Shown here: positions 44,680 through 54,504 of the stretch, in pieces
Layout of the letters: the number at the start of each line of letters is the position of its first letter
How positions within the stretch are numbered: the stretch's first letter is position 1
Source: an uncultured Alphaproteobacteria bacterium
Lineage (GTDB): Bacteria > Pseudomonadota > Alphaproteobacteria > HIMB59 > GCA-002718135
Length of the DNA: 64,000 nucleotides
Direction of reading: 5' to 3'
Assembly (NCBI GenBank): GCA_902595805.1
Contig: CACJRM010000004.1
Coordinates: 1 to 64,000, forward strand
Notes under the pieces: model-generated
Told to the model about the DNA's origin: nothing
The model's database searches: none
The model's input: the letters and a program-made list of their open reading frames with translations, nothing else
Program-made: the position numbers and the translations under genes

Positions 44680-45750
44680 ATGGATAATAATAATTTTCTA
44701 GTAATTGAAAATATTTCTAAATCCTTTGGAGATAACAAAGTTTTAGAAAATATTAATTTAAATATTTCAAAATCTGAATTTTTTGGTCTCCTAGGATCTT
44801 CGGGTTCAGGCAAAACTACCTTACTAAGAATACTAGGTGGATTTGAGAAGCCAGATACAGGACGTGTAATCCTCGACGGAACAGACATAACAAAACTTGA
44901 GCCTTTTGATAGACCATTAAACTATATGTTCCAATCGTATGCTCTATTTCCTCACTTAAACGTATTTAATAATTTAGCTTTTGGAATAAAAGAAAATTTT
45001 ACCCTAAAAGAAATTGAAATAAATGTAAGAAATATTGCTGAACTTTTATCCATTGAACATTTATTAAATAGAAGAATTAAGCAATTATCAGGTGGAGAGC
45101 AACAACGAGTTGCTCTTGGAAGGTGCTTAATAAAAAAACCTAAGTTATTATTATTAGATGAGCCTCTTGCAGCACTAGATAAAAAACTAAGATCAAAAAC
45201 ACAATTAGAGTTAACAACACTCCAAAAGAAACTAAAAATTACATTTGTTTTCGTCACACATGATCAGGAAGAGGCAATGTCCTTATCTGATAGAATGGCA
45301 ATAATGAAGAATGGTCTTATTTTGGAATGTTCTAGCCCTGAAGAGATTTATGAAAATCCTAAAAGTCTTTATACTGCCAATTTTATAGGAATTGCAAATA
45401 TAATTGAGATTTACAAGAAAGATGAAAATTTTTATTCTGATGATTTAGGTATAAATTTTAAATTAAACAAAAAATTAAAAAATACAAAAACTAATATTTT
45501 ACTAAGACCAGAGAAAATAAAAATACAATCAATAAATAATTTGAAAACAAGTTCATTTAATTCCTTTAGTGGAGAAATTTTAGAAAAATCATATTTGGGA
45601 AGCTTTACACGTTATGAAATTAAAATTAAAAATATGATAATTTCAGTTTTAGATCAGAATTTTAACTCTAGCTCAAATTATAATTTCCCAAAAGGGGGAA
45701 AAGTCATTTGTAGTTGGGAAAGTGAATCAATTAAGGTTTTAGAGGATTAA
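44680..45750 (+). CDS. potG: Polyamine ABC transporter ATP-binding protein
   Basis: This 356-aa ATPase has an ABC domain (Walker A GSSGSGKTT, signature LSGGEQQRVALGRCLI, Walker B LLLDEPLAALDKKLR, switch VTHDQEEAM). A C-terminal TOBE-like regulatory domain includes ILLRPEKIKI. This is the PotA/PotG layout. It supplies energy for uptake with the two permeases that follow directly. The leader hairpin ends seven bases before the ATG. Confidence 0.94.
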   Translation: MDNNNFLVIENISKSFGDNKVLENINLNISKSEFFGLLGSSGSGKTTLLRILGGFEKPDTGRVILDGTDITKLEPFDRPLNYMFQSYALFPHLNVFNNLAFGIKENFTLKEIEINVRNIAELLSIEHLLNRRIKQLSGGEQQRVALGRCLIKKPKLLLLDEPLAALDKKLRSKTQLELTTLQKKLKITFVFVTHDQEEAMSLSDRMAIMKNGLILECSSPEEIYENPKSLYTANFIGIANIIEIYKKDENFYSDDLGINFKLNKKLKNTKTNILLRPEKIKIQSINNLKTSSFNSFSGEILEKSYLGSFTRYEIKIKNMIISVLDQNFNSSSNYNFPKGGKVICSWESESIKVLED

Positions 45751-46638
45751 TTGAAAAATAAATTATTTGAAAAATATTTTGTTTTTAGTCCTTATTTTTG
45801 GCTTGTTCTATTTTTTTTTATACCATTAGCTATAATTTTTAAAATATCAATTTCGGTATCAGAATGGGGGATGCCTCCTTATCAAGATATTTTTCTTTTT
45901 GATAATGGATTTAAGATCAATACTACATTTGAAAACTATGTTTATATATTTAGTGATTATTACTACATTGGATCTTTTGTAAACTCTTTGATACTAGCTC
46001 TAATATCTACTTTTTTTTGTTTACTTATTGGGTTCCCATTAGCTTTTTATATTGCGACTTCAAATATCAGATTAAGAAATATCCTATTAGTTTTAGTAGT
46101 TATTCCATTTTGGTCATCATTTTTATTAAGAGTATATGCATGGAAAATAATTTTACAGAATAATGGAATTTTAAATGTAATACTTCTAAACCTAGGCATA
46201 ACATCAGAACCACTTCAATTATTATACAATCAATATGCTGTAATCATGGGAATTGTATACACTTATTTACCTTTAATGATTTTACCACTCTATGGATACT
46301 TAAATAAATTTGACTTAAATTTAATTGAAGCATCAAAAGATTTAGGATTAAATCGTATTAAAACCTTTTATAAAGTTATTCTTCCTTTGTCTGTTCCAGG
46401 AATTGTTGCTGGATCTTTATTAGTTTTTATACCTGTTGTTGGAGAGTTTATTATACCTGAAATGTTAGGTGGTAGTGATAGATTGTATTATGGAAAAATA
46501 TTATGGGAGGAATTCTTTGTTAATAGAAATTGGCCAGGTGCTAGTGCTTTAGCTTTTAGTGGAATTATTATTTTGGTTTTGCCAATAGTTATTTTTCAAA
46601 TACTTTATTCTCGTTGGAGTCAAAAAAATGAAATCTAG
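45751..46638 (+). CDS. potH: Polyamine ABC transporter permease
   Basis: This 295-aa inner-membrane protein has about six hydrophobic helices. The first is near residues 13-31 (YFWLVLFFFIPLAIIFKIS), and the cytoplasmic EAA loop is IEASKDLGLNRIKTFYKVILPLSVPGI. It matches the PotB/PotH class. The TTG start directly follows the potG stop and the end overlaps potI by 11 bases. Confidence 0.92.
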   Translation: MKNKLFEKYFVFSPYFWLVLFFFIPLAIIFKISISVSEWGMPPYQDIFLFDNGFKINTTFENYVYIFSDYYYIGSFVNSLILALISTFFCLLIGFPLAFYIATSNIRLRNILLVLVVIPFWSSFLLRVYAWKIILQNNGILNVILLNLGITSEPLQLLYNQYAVIMGIVYTYLPLMILPLYGYLNKFDLNLIEASKDLGLNRIKTFYKVILPLSVPGIVAGSLLVFIPVVGEFIIPEMLGGSDRLYYGKILWEEFFVNRNWPGASALAFSGIIILVLPIVIFQILYSRWSQKNEI

Positions 46639-47422
46639 TTTAATCAAAAGTACAGTTATTTTTTTAGGTTTATTTTTTTTATATTTCCCAATTTTAGTTT
46701 TAATTTTTTACTCATTTAATGAAAATAAGAGAGTAATGGTTTGGAAAGGATTTTCTTTAAGATGGTACAATGAATTATTTAATAATGAACAAATAATTGA
46801 GGCATTTATTATTAGTATTAAAATTGCAGCTTTGTCTGCAACTTTTGCAACAATTTTAGGAGTTATGATTGGATATTCACTTGTAAGAATAAGAAAAATT
46901 CCTTTTAAATCATTTTATATTTTTCTTTCATCAACACCTTTGGTTTTGCCAGAATTAATTTTAGGTCTTTCAATGTTACTTTTTTTTATAAGCTTAAATA
47001 ATGTAATTGGATTTCCATCATCTAGAGGACAATTAACTATTTTCATATCACACGTTACTTTTTGTATTGCATTTGTCGCAATTATTATTCAAGCAAGATT
47101 AACTGACTTTAACAAAAATATTGAGGAAGCTGCGATGGATCTAGGCTATAATTATACCAAGGTACTCTATAAGATAACTTTACCAATAATTTTACCTTCT
47201 ATTATTGCTGGTTGGTTATTAGCTTTTACAATTTCTTTAGATGATCTAGTTGTTGCGAGTTTTACTACTGGGCCTGGAGCTAACACATTGCCAATTGTAG
47301 TTTTTTCTAAAGTTAGATTAGGATTGAGTCCTGAAGTAAACGCATTATCAGCAATTTTAATGTTTGCTTTAATAATAATTGGTTTATTTTATTTTTATTT
47401 TAATAAAAAATTTAAACATTAA
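46628..47422 (+). CDS. potI: Polyamine ABC transporter permease
   Basis: This 264-aa partner permease of the PotC/PotI class has an N-terminal helix (about 8-28), YSFNENKRVMVWKGFSLRWY and the EAA loop IEEAAMDLGYNYTKVLYKITLPIILPSI. FTISLDDLVVASFTTGPG is a family hallmark. Its 3' end overlaps the convergent puuA gene by 11 bases. Confidence 0.93.
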   Translation: MKSSLIKSTVIFLGLFFLYFPILVLIFYSFNENKRVMVWKGFSLRWYNELFNNEQIIEAFIISIKIAALSATFATILGVMIGYSLVRIRKIPFKSFYIFLSSTPLVLPELILGLSMLLFFISLNNVIGFPSSRGQLTIFISHVTFCIAFVAIIIQARLTDFNKNIEEAAMDLGYNYTKVLYKITLPIILPSIIAGWLLAFTISLDDLVVASFTTGPGANTLPIVVFSKVRLGLSPEVNALSAILMFALIIIGLFYFYFNKKFKH

Positions 47423-48779
47423 GTAATAAATATTCTCGCTCCCAAGAACTTATTACTGATAAATAAGCTTGATACTCAACTCTTCTTATCGCAGCAATCG
47501 ACCTTACAAATTTTTCATTAAATATGGATTTTATATCTTCATCATTTTCAAAGAGAGTTAACGATTCATCCATATTTTTAGGTAGATTAGAATTTTTATC
47601 TTTAAATGCACTATCTTTAGTTTCTGGATTTGGTTTTAAATTATTTTTCATTCCTAAATATCCTGAAGCTAAATTAGCTGCAAAAACTAGATATGGATTT
47701 GTATCAGATCCAGGAATTCTATTTTCAATACGTATATTCCTTTCCTCAATTGATGGAATTCTAAAACCACAACTTCTATTACCTATTCCCCATTTAACAT
47801 TTTTAGGAGCACCCCAAGTTGCAAACAATCTTCTAAATGAATTTATATTTGGAGCGTATATTGGCATTAATAATGGAGTATATTTTTCCAAACCACCTAA
47901 ATAGTTTTTCATTTTTTTTGAAATTTTAGTTGATTGATTAAAAAAAATATTTTTATTTTTTTCATTATATATCGATTGATGTATGTGCATTGCACTACCA
48001 GGTTGGTTCTCCATAGGTTTTGCCATAAATGTTGCATGAAGTTTATGTTTCAAAGCTGACTGTCTTAAAGTTCTTTTAAATAAAAATACCTGGTCTGCTA
48101 GATCTAAAGGATCACCATGCTGAAAATTAATTTCCATCTGAGCTGAGCCAGATTCATGATTAATAGTATCAATTTCAATATTTTGTGCTTCACAATAATT
48201 ATATACATCCTCAAAAAGATGATCAAATTCGTTAACAGCATCTATACCCAAGGCCTGCTTACCTGTTTCTTGTCTACCTGATTGACCCACTGGTACTTCA
48301 AGGGGATAATCTGAGTCAGCATTAGGTTTCACTAAATAAAATTCTAACTCTGGTGAAACAATTGGAGTTAATTTATCTTTTTTATAAAGTTTTAAAATAT
48401 TTTTAAGAGCATTCCTACTAGAATTTATAACATCATCTCCGTTAAGATTTATTGCATCACAGATAATTTGTGCAGTAGGGTCGTCGTACCATGGCACTAC
48501 TCTCATTGTATCAAAATCTGGTTTTAAAATTACATCAATGTCAGTTGGATTGTAAACACTTCTTGGTAAAGCACCGGCAGAGTCCTCAGTTGCATAATCT
48601 CCTGATATCGTTTGAATAAAAGTTGACTGAGGTAATCTGTGACTTTCATCTTCCAGTCCTTTTAAAAATTTATTAGTTGGTAAAATTTTTCCCCTTGCTA
48701 TACCTCCAAGATCTGGAACTAAACATTCAACTTCTGTAATAGAGTTTTCATGAAACCAATTTTGAAATTTTTCAATCAT
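47412..48779 (-). CDS. puuA: Glutamine synthetase family, probable gamma-glutamylputrescine synthetase
   Basis: This 455-aa member of the glutamine synthetase family has the metal and substrate motifs INHESGSAQMEINFQHGDPL and KPMENQPGSAMHIHQS, then GNRSCGFRIPS and RIENRIPGSDTNPYL near the C-terminus. It is shorter and more divergent than type I GlnA, like PuuA. With polyamine import and a PuuB-like oxidase next to it, ligation of glutamate to putrescine is the likely reaction. It diverges from puuB across 50 bases. Confidence 0.87.
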   Translation of the reverse strand: MIEKFQNWFHENSITEVECLVPDLGGIARGKILPTNKFLKGLEDESHRLPQSTFIQTISGDYATEDSAGALPRSVYNPTDIDVILKPDFDTMRVVPWYDDPTAQIICDAINLNGDDVINSSRNALKNILKLYKKDKLTPIVSPELEFYLVKPNADSDYPLEVPVGQSGRQETGKQALGIDAVNEFDHLFEDVYNYCEAQNIEIDTINHESGSAQMEINFQHGDPLDLADQVFLFKRTLRQSALKHKLHATFMAKPMENQPGSAMHIHQSIYNEKNKNIFFNQSTKISKKMKNYLGGLEKYTPLLMPIYAPNINSFRRLFATWGAPKNVKWGIGNRSCGFRIPSIEERNIRIENRIPGSDTNPYLVFAANLASGYLGMKNNLKPNPETKDSAFKDKNSNLPKNMDESLTLFENDEDIKSIFNEKFVRSIAAIRRVEYQAYLSVISSWEREYLLLNV

Positions 48780-48829
48780 ATTGAGAGTGTTTGTTTACTA
48801 ATTATTATTAAACCATTAAAGATAAGTTA

Positions 48830-50152
48830 ATGTTTACTACAAAAAAAAGAACCTTTAATCAACATGATAATGAAAAAGAGAGTTTTTATAAATTTTCAGC
48901 ACCTAATTTTCCTAATCAAATTAAATTAAATGAGAATATTTCAACTGATGTATGTATTATTGGAGGTGGTTTAACAGGTATTTCTTCAGCATTAAATTTA
49001 TCTAAGCAAGGTTTATCAATAACGATTTTGGAAGCAAATAAAGTTGGATCTGGTGCTTCTGGTAGGAATGGTGGTCAACTAGGAATTGGAATGAGAAAAG
49101 ATCAATTCTACTTAGAAAAAAAATTTGGTATTGAAAAAGCAAAATTTTTTTGGAAAATTGGATTAGATGCTGTTTCAAATGTAGTTAATTTAATTGAAAA
49201 ATACAAAATAGATTGTGCGCTTAGTCAAGGTGTTCTTCATGTAGGCAACACAAAAAAAGATTATAAATATTTTCAAGATGAAATTGAGCATATGCAGAAG
49301 AATTATAATTATAATAACTATGAATACTTTGATCAAAATTCAATAAGAGATGAAGTTAATAGTGACAGATATTTTTCTGGAATGCTTTTAAAGGATTCTT
49401 ATCATTTAAACCCATTAAAACTGACATATGGCTTAGCAGAACAGTGTTTAGCAAATGGTATAAATATATATGAAAATTCTCCAGCTGATAAAATTGTTGA
49501 TAATCAAAAAGAAGTTATAATTCATTCTGGAAAAAATATTATTAAAGCGAAGAAAGTAATTATTGGTTGCAATGGTTATCTTGATAATCTTTTGGGATCA
49601 AAAAGAAATTATTTTATGCCTATAAATAATTATATTATTGCTACTGAACCTCTCGGAAAAGATCTGGCATGTAAATTAATCAAAAGAAATTGTGGTGTAA
49701 TAGATTCTAGATTTATGATTGATTATTATAGATTTTCAGAAGACTACAGACTTCTTTTTGGAGGACCTGAAACAATTACATCTCATTTTGTAAAAGATGC
49801 AAAGAGTTTTGTCTCTAAACGAATGTATAAAGTTTTTCCTGAATTAAAAAAATTTAAAATTGAATTTTCTTGGGGAGGTACCTTGGCAATATCAATTAAT
49901 AGATTACCTATTTTTGGAACTATAATGAATCAAAAATTATATTATGCCCATGCTTACTCTGGGCACGGATTAGCTATGAGTATTATGGGAGGAAAAATGG
50001 TAGCTGAAAAAATTTTAAATAAATCAAATAATTTTGATATATTTGAGCAAATTAATCATTTTAAAATTCCAGGCGGCAACATGTTTAGAAGACCATTGTA
50101 TTCCTCAGCGATTATTTATTATAGGTTAATGGATTATTTAAATAGATTGTAA
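48830..50152 (+). CDS. puuB: FAD-dependent oxidase, probable gamma-glutamylputrescine oxidase
   Basis: This 440-aa DAO-family flavoprotein has the FAD-binding motif DVCIIGGGLTGISSALNLSK (about 41-60), the GSGASGRNGGQLGIG loop typical of PuuB and OrdL proteins, and a C-terminal LYYAHAYSGHGLAMS. It would oxidise gamma-glutamylputrescine to the aldehyde, with release of ammonia and H2O2. The aldehyde dehydrogenase (PuuC) and hydrolase (PuuD) steps are not in this window. The stop abuts the convergent tsaC stop without a gap. Confidence 0.88.
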   Translation: MFTTKKRTFNQHDNEKESFYKFSAPNFPNQIKLNENISTDVCIIGGGLTGISSALNLSKQGLSITILEANKVGSGASGRNGGQLGIGMRKDQFYLEKKFGIEKAKFFWKIGLDAVSNVVNLIEKYKIDCALSQGVLHVGNTKKDYKYFQDEIEHMQKNYNYNNYEYFDQNSIRDEVNSDRYFSGMLLKDSYHLNPLKLTYGLAEQCLANGINIYENSPADKIVDNQKEVIIHSGKNIIKAKKVIIGCNGYLDNLLGSKRNYFMPINNYIIATEPLGKDLACKLIKRNCGVIDSRFMIDYYRFSEDYRLLFGGPETITSHFVKDAKSFVSKRMYKVFPELKKFKIEFSWGGTLAISINRLPIFGTIMNQKLYYAHAYSGHGLAMSIMGGKMVAEKILNKSNNFDIFEQINHFKIPGGNMFRRPLYSSAIIYYRLMDYLNRL

Positions 50153-51070
50153 TTACTTAATTGCTCTTCTTAATCTGTCATTTATAGTTTTGCCAAGCCC
50201 TTTATCAGGTATTTCTACTACAGCAATTTTTTTGCATCGACTTTGATCTAATTTATGAAGATAATGATAAAAATTTTTTGCTGCTTCATTTAAATTTTTT
50301 TTATTACTCAAATTTAAATTAATTATTTTAGACTTTAATTTATTATTGCCAAAATTTAATAAACCTTCATTTTTTAGTATTCTCTTAGCATTCATTCTTA
50401 TTGGCTTTAAAGTTGAGTAATGTTTTTTTAAATTACCAGGAGAAATAGATGATTTCTTTTTAATTTTTATTTTTGCGTATTTATTAAGCTCTTCAACAGT
50501 TATGCTGCCATATCTTAATACTTCAATTTCATTATTGGTATCAATTCTAACAACTGTGGATTCTAGTCCATGAGAAGACTGTTTATCTTTTAAAACAAAT
50601 ATTTTTTTTACTAGAATAGGATCAATATCCATAATATTGGTTACGGAAGTTCTTTCTGATAGATTAGCACTAGGAGCTGCAATAGGCAGGTCAAATAAAG
50701 TAATTAATTTTTTAGCCAATTTATTACCGGGAATTCTGCAGCCAACTAAAGTTGAGTTGTTAGAGACTAATTTTGATATTTTAGAATTTTTCTTTTTTTT
50801 TAATATTATTGTCAAAGGACCAGGCCAGAATTTTGAACCTAATTTTTTTTCAAATTTATTTAAAATAAAATATTTTTCTATTTGTTTAATACTTTTAAAG
50901 TGACAGATAATTGGATTACTTCGTGGTCTTTTTTTTACTTTAAAAATAGATTTTACAGCGTCATCATTTGTTGCATCTGCTCCAAGACCAAATACTGTTT
51001 CTGTGGGAAATATTACAAGTTCTCCACTGCTCAATAAATTTTTTGCAATATCTAACTTATTTTTTTTCAT
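50153..51070 (-). CDS. tsaC: L-threonylcarbamoyladenylate synthase (Sua5 form)
   Basis: This 305-aa protein makes threonylcarbamoyl-AMP for the t6A37 tRNA modification. The YrdC domain (about 8-200) has FPTETVFGLGADA, KVKKRPRSNPIICH and a downstream LPIAAPSANLS and DSSHGLESTVV-like region. The extra C-terminal Sua5 domain (about 215-305) explains the length compared with the roughly 190-aa E. coli TsaC. It marks the return to housekeeping genes. Confidence 0.93.
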   Translation of the reverse strand: MKKNKLDIAKNLLSSGELVIFPTETVFGLGADATNDDAVKSIFKVKKRPRSNPIICHFKSIKQIEKYFILNKFEKKLGSKFWPGPLTIILKKKKNSKISKLVSNNSTLVGCRIPGNKLAKKLITLFDLPIAAPSANLSERTSVTNIMDIDPILVKKIFVLKDKQSSHGLESTVVRIDTNNEIEVLRYGSITVEELNKYAKIKIKKKSSISPGNLKKHYSTLKPIRMNAKRILKNEGLLNFGNNKLKSKIINLNLSNKKNLNEAAKNFYHYLHKLDQSRCKKIAVVEIPDKGLGKTINDRLRRAIK

Positions 51071-51127
51071 ATTTTTTTATAAAATGTTTCCATCTATCTT
51101 TAAAATAGTTATTATCAATACTTGTAT

Positions 51128-51760
51128 ATGGGAAAAGTTATAGCATTTTCGAATCAAAAAGGTGGTTCAGGTAAATCGACTCTTTCAGCAAATTTATCAG
51201 TTTTGTGGAGCAATAGTGGTTACAAAGTAGCTGTTATAGATGCTGATGCACAAAAAAGTCTATCATATTGGCTTGAAGCAAGAAAATCTTATTATGGTGA
51301 AGATGATATTGGAATAACTCAATTAAATTTTGATATAAGGAATTTAATAGATGAAATTAAAGCCATAAAAAGAAAGTACGACTTTATAATAATTGATAGC
51401 CCTCCATCTATAACTTTTGAAACAATGCAGGTTGTAAAAGCTTCTGATAGGGTATTCGTTCCAGTACAACCAAGTCCAGTAGACTTAATGGCTACACTTC
51501 CTTTTTTAAAAATTGCAAAACAAGAAAGAAAAAATCCAATAATTATTCTTAATAGAGTGATGCCGAGAGCAAAATTAACTGACGCAATGATTTTGCGTTT
51601 AAGATATGCTGGCGCTAAAATTGCTCGCTCCCGACTGTCTAGCAAAGTATTATTTGCAGAAACATTCTCAGTTGGAAGGGGTGTAGTAGATATAAGTGTT
51701 ACATCAGATGCTTCAAAAGAAATAATTAATATTGGAAACGAAATTTTAAGAAATTTCTAA
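51128..51760 (+). CDS. Orphan ParA-family ATPase
   Basis: This is a 210-aa small ParA/ParF-type Walker ATPase. It has the deviant Walker A KGGSGKST (about 9-16), VIDADAQKSLSYWLEAR (Walker A' and following helix) and FIIIDSPPSI (Walker B). No ParB gene is next to it, unlike chromosomal parAB. It may position a cargo other than the chromosome. The ATG at 51128 gives a normal N-terminus. A TTG six bases upstream is in frame. Confidence 0.85.
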   Translation: MGKVIAFSNQKGGSGKSTLSANLSVLWSNSGYKVAVIDADAQKSLSYWLEARKSYYGEDDIGITQLNFDIRNLIDEIKAIKRKYDFIIIDSPPSITFETMQVVKASDRVFVPVQPSPVDLMATLPFLKIAKQERKNPIIILNRVMPRAKLTDAMILRLRYAGAKIARSRLSSKVLFAETFSVGRGVVDISVTSDASKEIINIGNEILRNF

Positions 51761-51764
51761 CTTA

Positions 51765-53063
51765 ATGTCTGATATCACAACTGTTATACTTGCTGCAGGC
51801 AATAGTACGAGATTTAAAGCAAGTAAATCAAAGCTTGTTTATCCATTATGCGGGTTACCAATTGTTTCACATATTTTTAATATTGCAAAAAAAATATCTG
51901 GTAAAAATATATTAGTTGTATCTAATGAAAAAAATAAAGAAGAATTAAAGTTAATATTAAATACCTCAAAGTTAGTTGTTCAAAAAAAACAAAAAGGAAC
52001 CGCTGATGCAATTGAGCAAGTTAAAAAATATGTTAAATCAAAAAATATTTTAATTTTATTTGGTGATACACCTTTAGTTGAAGTTAAAGATATAAGAAAA
52101 CTAGTAAGTAAATTTAAAAAAAGTAAAGCGAAAGCTTCATTAATTGCATTTAATACTTCAGAGCCACATGGTTATGGTAGGTTATTATTAAATAACAACT
52201 ACGTTGAAGAAATAATTGAGCAAATCAATTTAAAACCTGAACAAAAAAAAATCAATTTATGTAATTCTGGTATTTTGATAGCAAATACTAAATTATTATT
52301 TGATAATTTAAAAAATATTAAAGAAAATAAAATTAAAAAAGAAAGATATCTTCCTGATATATGCAAAATTTTTTCAAAAAAAAATATTCCTATCAATTAT
52401 ATTGAGTGCAACAAAGAAACAATGTTGGGCATAAATACATTGGATGATTTTAATGTTGTACAAAATATCTTGCAAAAAAAATACGTAAAAAATTTTATAA
52501 AAAATGGAGTCAATTTTTTAAAACCCAATACTTGTTATTTAAGCTATGACACCAAAATTGAACCTACTGTTACCATTGAAAGCAATGTTACAATAAAGGA
52601 AAAAACAATTATAAAAAAAGGTTCAATAATTAAAAGTAATTCATATTTAGAAGAGGTTACAATAGATGAAAATTCACATATTGGTCCAAGTGCTAGATTA
52701 AGACCAAAAACAAAAATCGGAAAAAAATCAAAGATTGGTAACTTTGTTGAAATAAAAAATTCTGAAATTGGAAATAATGTTTCTATTGCTCATCTTTCGT
52801 ATGTTGGAGATTCAGAAATAGGAAATAATGTGAATATAGGTGCCGGCACAATAACTTGTAACTATGATGGAAAGAAAAAACACAAAACGATAATAAAAGA
52901 TAATGTATTTATAGGTTCAAACACATCACTCATTGCTCCAGTTGTAATTGAGTCTAAATCTAGAATTGGCGCAGGTAGTGTCATCACTAAAAATATTCCG
53001 AAAAATTCACTTGCTATTGAAAGATCAGCCTTAAAAATTCTAAGAAATAAAAGATCTAAATAA
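51765..53063 (+). CDS. glmU: Bifunctional GlmU (GlcNAc-1-P uridyltransferase / GlcN-1-P acetyltransferase)
   Basis: This 432-aa enzyme makes UDP-GlcNAc for peptidoglycan and LPS. The N-terminal pyrophosphorylase domain has ILAAGNSTRFKASKSKLVYP (family LAAGxGTRM with Asn-Ser in the loop) and LFGDTPLV. The C-terminal left-handed beta-helix has hexapeptide repeats (GPSARLRPKTKIGKKSKIGNFVEI) and NIGAGTITCNYDGKKKH with the acetyl-transfer region. It follows the parA gene by 4 bases. Confidence 0.95.
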   Translation: MSDITTVILAAGNSTRFKASKSKLVYPLCGLPIVSHIFNIAKKISGKNILVVSNEKNKEELKLILNTSKLVVQKKQKGTADAIEQVKKYVKSKNILILFGDTPLVEVKDIRKLVSKFKKSKAKASLIAFNTSEPHGYGRLLLNNNYVEEIIEQINLKPEQKKINLCNSGILIANTKLLFDNLKNIKENKIKKERYLPDICKIFSKKNIPINYIECNKETMLGINTLDDFNVVQNILQKKYVKNFIKNGVNFLKPNTCYLSYDTKIEPTVTIESNVTIKEKTIIKKGSIIKSNSYLEEVTIDENSHIGPSARLRPKTKIGKKSKIGNFVEIKNSEIGNNVSIAHLSYVGDSEIGNNVNIGAGTITCNYDGKKKHKTIIKDNVFIGSNTSLIAPVVIESKSRIGAGSVITKNIPKNSLAIERSALKILRNKRSK

Positions 53064-53064
53064 T

Positions 53065-53092
53065 AACCCTTGTTTCAAGATATATTAGGGTT
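53065..53092. repeat. Inverted repeat between glmU and aroF
   Basis: AACCCT and AGGGTT are 6-base arms around a 16-base centre, and that centre holds its own small CTTG-TTT-CAAG stem. There is no T-run after it, so it is not a clear terminator. A leader structure or weak operator for the downstream DAHP synthase is possible. Confidence 0.35.
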
Positions 53093-53109
53093 TATGAGCC
53101 TTTTAAATT

Positions 53110-54483
53110 ATGAGCGATAAATGGTCACCAAATAGTTGGAGAAATAAAAATGCTCTTCATATGCCTAACTATCAGAATGAAGATCATCTAAATAAAACTC
53201 TAAATGAAATTTCCAAATATCCACCTTTAGTTTTTGCTGGAGAAGCGAGACTATTAAAAAAGAAACTTGGAGAAGTTTCAAACGGAAATGCTTTTTTATT
53301 ACAAGGTGGAGATTGTGCAGAAAGTTTTGCAGATTTTCATCCAGATAATATTAGAGATACATTTAAAGTTATTTTACAAATGGCTGTTGTATTAACGTTT
53401 GGCGCTTCTTGTCCAATTGTTAAAGTAGGAAGAATTGCTGGACAGTTTGCAAAGCCAAGATCATCTGCCACAGAAGTTATTAATGATTTAGAACTTGAGT
53501 CTTATAAAGGCGATATAATTAATGGTATAGACTTCAATCAAAAAGACAGAGATCCTAATCCAGATAGATTAATTCAGGCTTACAATCAGTCTGCATCTAC
53601 ACTTAATCTTTTAAGAGCTTTTTCTCAGGGTGGTTTTGCCAATTTAAATAAAATACATCAATGGAACCTAAATTTTGTTAAAGGTGAGAATGCTACTAAA
53701 TTTAGAGAGATATCTTCTAGAATTGACGAATGCTTATCTTTTATGGAGGCATGTGGAATAAATGGAAACAGTGTAAGACAATTAAATGAAACAGACTTCT
53801 TTACAAGTCATGAAGCTCTACTTCTTCAATATGAGGAAGCATTAACAAGAATAGATAGTACTTCAGGTAAGTGGTACGATGTTTCAGCTCACATGTTGTG
53901 GGTAGGTGACAGAACACGACAACTTGATGGAGCACATATTGAATTTTTAAGAGGTATTGAGAACCCTATAGGCATTAAAGTTGGTCCAAGCACAAAGACA
54001 GAAGAACTATTAAAGATATTAGATGTGTTGAATCCAAATAATGAAGCTGGAAAAATAACGCTGATATGTAGAATGGGTCATGAAAAAGTTAGTGGAATAC
54101 TTCCAAAAATAATTAGATCAGTTAATTCAGCTGGTAAAAATGTTGTTTGGACTTGTGACCCCATGCATGGAAATACTATCAAATCTAACACGGGTTTTAA
54201 AACTAGGCCATTAAAAGATATAATTTCTGAAATTCAGCAATTTTTTCAAATTCACAGAAGCGAAGGAACATATCCAGGCGGCGTACATTTAGAAATGACT
54301 GGTCAAGATGTTACAGAATGTATGGGAGGTCTTCAAGAAATAACAGATGAAGATCTAAAAAATAGATATCATACATATTGTGATCCGAGACTAAATGCCT
54401 CGCAGTCTCTAGAATTGGCTTTTTTATTATCAGATTTTTTAAAAGAAGAAAAATTGTTCTCAAAGCAATCTTCAAATTTATAA
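53110..54483 (+). CDS. aroF: Class II 3-deoxy-7-phosphoheptulonate synthase
   Basis: This 457-aa plant-type (class II) DAHP synthase condenses PEP and erythrose-4-phosphate at the entry to the shikimate pathway. It has FLLQGGDCAESFADFHPD with the metal-binding Cys, VGRIAGQFAKPRSS, WTCDPMHGNT and GVHLEMTGQDVTEC. Alphaproteobacteria typically use this class. The gene is preceded by 46 bases containing an inverted repeat and followed 21 bases later by nadE. Confidence 0.94.
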   Translation: MSDKWSPNSWRNKNALHMPNYQNEDHLNKTLNEISKYPPLVFAGEARLLKKKLGEVSNGNAFLLQGGDCAESFADFHPDNIRDTFKVILQMAVVLTFGASCPIVKVGRIAGQFAKPRSSATEVINDLELESYKGDIINGIDFNQKDRDPNPDRLIQAYNQSASTLNLLRAFSQGGFANLNKIHQWNLNFVKGENATKFREISSRIDECLSFMEACGINGNSVRQLNETDFFTSHEALLLQYEEALTRIDSTSGKWYDVSAHMLWVGDRTRQLDGAHIEFLRGIENPIGIKVGPSTKTEELLKILDVLNPNNEAGKITLICRMGHEKVSGILPKIIRSVNSAGKNVVWTCDPMHGNTIKSNTGFKTRPLKDIISEIQQFFQIHRSEGTYPGGVHLEMTGQDVTECMGGLQEITDEDLKNRYHTYCDPRLNASQSLELAFLLSDFLKEEKLFSKQSSNL

Positions 54484-54504
54484 ATTTATATTTATATATT
54501 ACTT

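Noticed and set aside
23507-50152. Accessory region as a prophage, transposon or integrative element
   Set aside because: No integrase, transposase, direct repeats or tRNA attachment site was seen. The one clear boundary is a gene-within-gene seam, which does not show a mobile-element mechanism.
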